Source: Nanobdellota archaeon (GTDB lineage: Archaea > Nanobdellota > Nanobdellia > Parvarchaeales > Parvarchaeaceae). Taken from it: a stretch of 41,633 nt of DNA. The notes beneath the pieces are model-generated. The model ran no database searches, was not told where the DNA came from, and saw only the letters and a program-made list of their open reading frames with translations. Position 1 is the stretch's first letter; each line of letters starts with the position of its first letter. Where the stretch lies: the NCBI GenBank assembly GCA_021850635.1, contig JAJZLM010000003.1, positions 1 through 41,633 of the forward strand, given 5' to 3'. This document shows positions 40,431 to 41,633 of the stretch, piece after piece. The translations under genes were made by a program, and so were the position numbers.

Positions 40431-41306
40431 ATGTCATCTAATTATTATTGGATAATCGCGATTGTATCGATGATTTCTTTTACCCTTATAAACGTACTGT
40501 CGAAGATATCCTTCAATAAAAACGGTGAAATGCTGTCATACAAGTCTTTTCTACCAGTATACCTTGCGTTCTCAGCGATAGTCGTAGTCATAATAGCTTT
40601 TATAATGGTAGGCAACGTATACCTGCCTGTATACGCTACCGGATACGCTGCGCTTATGGGAGGGATGTACTGCTTTGCAGCGTACATAGCTTTTTTCAGC
40701 CTTGAGAACGAGAAGGTCGGGTCTATAACCATAATAGAGGATTCTCAGTTCGTAATATTATCTTTCTTATCTGCCGTGCTTTTTGTACAGTCCCTCATCG
40801 TAAAAGACGCTCTTCCATCGGTGCTTACTTTGGCAGGGGTCGTCTTAATCACGTTGAATGGCAAAGGGTTCAGAAAATTGTCCAGGTTCGCATTATTTGC
40901 ATTCGGAGCCGCGGTCACGTGGGTGATCATGTGGCTTGTGTTCTTTTCTACCGACCCAGTAGGAGTGTCGCCATTAGTATACTACGCGTGGGTCGCTGTG
41001 TTTACTGCGGCGGTATCCGTCCCATTTACGTTCATGATCGGCATGAAAAAAGAGGAATTTCACAGATTCAAATCGAGAAGCCTGCTGTCGTATGTATTTT
41101 TAGCTGCTCTTTTCAATGGACTGGGCACCATACTATTCTCCCTTGCGTATAAACTAAACGCGGTATATTCTCCCATAATAGTACAGATTTCGGTCCCTCT
41201 GGTAATAATAATATCCTTTATAGTCTTTAAGGAGAAGCTTAGCATCAAGCAGTTGACCGGTGCTGCAGCCATAGTAGCGTCGGTGTTCATCCTAATATTC
41301 TTATGA
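40431..41306 (+). CDS. EamA/DMT-family transporter
   Basis: An integral membrane protein of 291 aa with about ten TM helices in two EamA repeats: first half from about residue 5 to 140, second from about 147 to 290 (FALFAFGAAVTWVIMWLVFF, then IIVQISVPLVIIISFIVFKEKLSIKQ). The F-K-E-K-L motif before the last TM is typical. Such carriers exchange small metabolites; the substrate is unknown. The frame is open from a GTG at 40416. The ATG at 40431 is preferred, since TATA-like ctttataaac (40400-40409) lies about 27 bp before it. Confidence 0.86.
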   Translation: MSSNYYWIIAIVSMISFTLINVLSKISFNKNGEMLSYKSFLPVYLAFSAIVVVIIAFIMVGNVYLPVYATGYAALMGGMYCFAAYIAFFSLENEKVGSITIIEDSQFVILSFLSAVLFVQSLIVKDALPSVLTLAGVVLITLNGKGFRKLSRFALFAFGAAVTWVIMWLVFFSTDPVGVSPLVYYAWVAVFTAAVSVPFTFMIGMKKEEFHRFKSRSLLSYVFLAALFNGLGTILFSLAYKLNAVYSPIIVQISVPLVIIISFIVFKEKLSIKQLTGAAAIVASVFILIFL

Positions 41307-41345
41307 CTTGCCGCAAAGCTTATAATAAACCTAAAGCATAACGGT

Positions 41346-41389
41346 TTATCAAATGTGAGCGGGAAAACCCACACTCTTTAGAGGTGGGA
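41346..41389 (+). repeat. Repeat copy C: probable left end of a TnpB element
   Basis: Identical over 44 bp (TTATCAAATGTGAGC through GGTGGGA) to copies A and B, then diverges (TGAAAGCG instead of GGATGTCA). It lies 55 bp before tnpB and after the EamA gene, so it probably marks the left end of a TnpB-only IS605-type element. Confidence 0.7.
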
Positions 41390-41444
41390 TGAAAGCGAAC
41401 TCAAAAATGGAAAACATAAATAACAGAAGAGGTAAAATAACAAT

Positions 41445-41633
41445 ATGCTGACGGCATACAAATTCAGGTTGTACCCAAATGAAAAACAGCAGAGCCTCTT
41501 CTCGAAATACTTCGGCTGCAGCAGGGTAGTGTGGAACAAAGCGTTAGAGTTAAAGGAAGAGTATTACAAAGAGCACAAGGACGACAAGACAAAGAAGGGA
41601 TTGAACTACTATGATACCGCAAGATTTTTAAGG
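41445..41633 (+). CDS. tnpB: TnpB (IS200/IS605 OrfB) RNA-guided nuclease, N-terminus only
   Basis: Open for 63 codons to the right edge. The N-terminus LTAYKFRLYPNEKQQSLFSK with FGCSRVVWNKAL (24-35) is the hallmark of TnpB/OrfB proteins, the transposon-encoded ancestors of Cas12. GAGGT (41429-41433) lies ahead of the ATG. No TnpA gene lies between the left-end repeat and tnpB, so this is probably a TnpB-only (IS1341-like) element. The RuvC active site is outside the window, so whether the nuclease is intact cannot be judged. Confidence 0.88.
   Translation, partial: MLTAYKFRLYPNEKQQSLFSKYFGCSRVVWNKALELKEEYYKEHKDDKTKKGLNYYDTARFLR

Noticed and set aside
24234-41389. The three 44-54 bp repeats as a CRISPR array
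   Set aside because: They are 7-10 kb apart, in different orientations, with no regular spacers or cas genes. The hairpin and nearby tnpB favour IS605-type ends.

Overview
The window is archaeal. It carries archaeal or eukaryote-type information genes: RNA polymerase split into B''/B'/A'/A'', RpoH, ribosomal proteins eS8, eS6 and eL30, aIF2-gamma, PCNA, Alba, Mre11/Rad50, MBF1, SecE and a Dph2 diphthamide enzyme. It also has intron-containing tRNAs without encoded CCA and TATA boxes about 28 bp from many starts (leaderless transcripts). Very tight packing, tiny tRNA introns, a split dph2, FtsZ plus SepF division genes and a PMA-type H+-ATPase suggest a small-genome archaeon, possibly a Micrarchaeota/ARMAN-like DPANN member. 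That placement is an inference; no rRNA gene is present to confirm it. The DNA is moderately AT-rich.

Layout. 1-3.7 kb: an RND/MMPL exporter running off the left edge, eS8, a small unknown protein, an MBL-fold hydrolase, a dCTP deaminase/dUTPase-family protein and a tiny basic eL41-like gene. 3.7-4.3 kb: two tRNA-Leu genes with introns around a coiled-coil mini-protein. 4.3-10.1 kb: Rad50/Mre11, a thioesterase, RNase HII linked to the N-terminal third of Dph2, and endonuclease III. 10.1-19.9 kb: a membrane protein, then the rpoH-rpoB2-rpoB1-rpoA1-rpoA2-rpl30e-nusA-rps12-rps7 operon, which is not followed by EF-2, EF-1A or uS10. 19.9-24.2 kb: a Fap7-like kinase, pheS-pheT-mbf1, and tRNA-Leu(UAG), whose 5' end holds the mbf1 stop codon. 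24.2-28 kb: a solo transposon-end repeat, sepF, an Mtq2/HemK-type methyltransferase, a glycosylation-site-rich anchored protein, an OB-fold protein with PCNA, a nuclease, tRNA-Gly and a candidate small RNA. 28-34.2 kb: H+-ATPase, AlkA-type glycosylase, a molybdopterin-domain protein, two tandem HAD paralogues and a P-loop-less EF-Tu-like protein ending in a second solo repeat. 34.2-41.6 kb: an orphan helical protein, the C-terminal two thirds of Dph2, eS6-aIF2gamma-PIN, Alba-FKBP, FtsZ-SecE, an EamA transporter, and a third repeat copy heading a TnpB gene cut by the right edge.

The most notable observations are: (i) Dph2 encoded as two complementary pieces 26 kb apart, cut at a domain boundary, with all three cluster cysteines kept; (ii) two identical 54-bp repeats resembling IS605/TnpB (omega-RNA) ends without a transposase, plus a third partial copy before tnpB; (iii) divergent gene pairs that appear to share one TATA box centred between two leaderless starts; (iv) several core translation proteins with altered signature motifs (aIF2-gamma, uS12, an EF-Tu-like protein).
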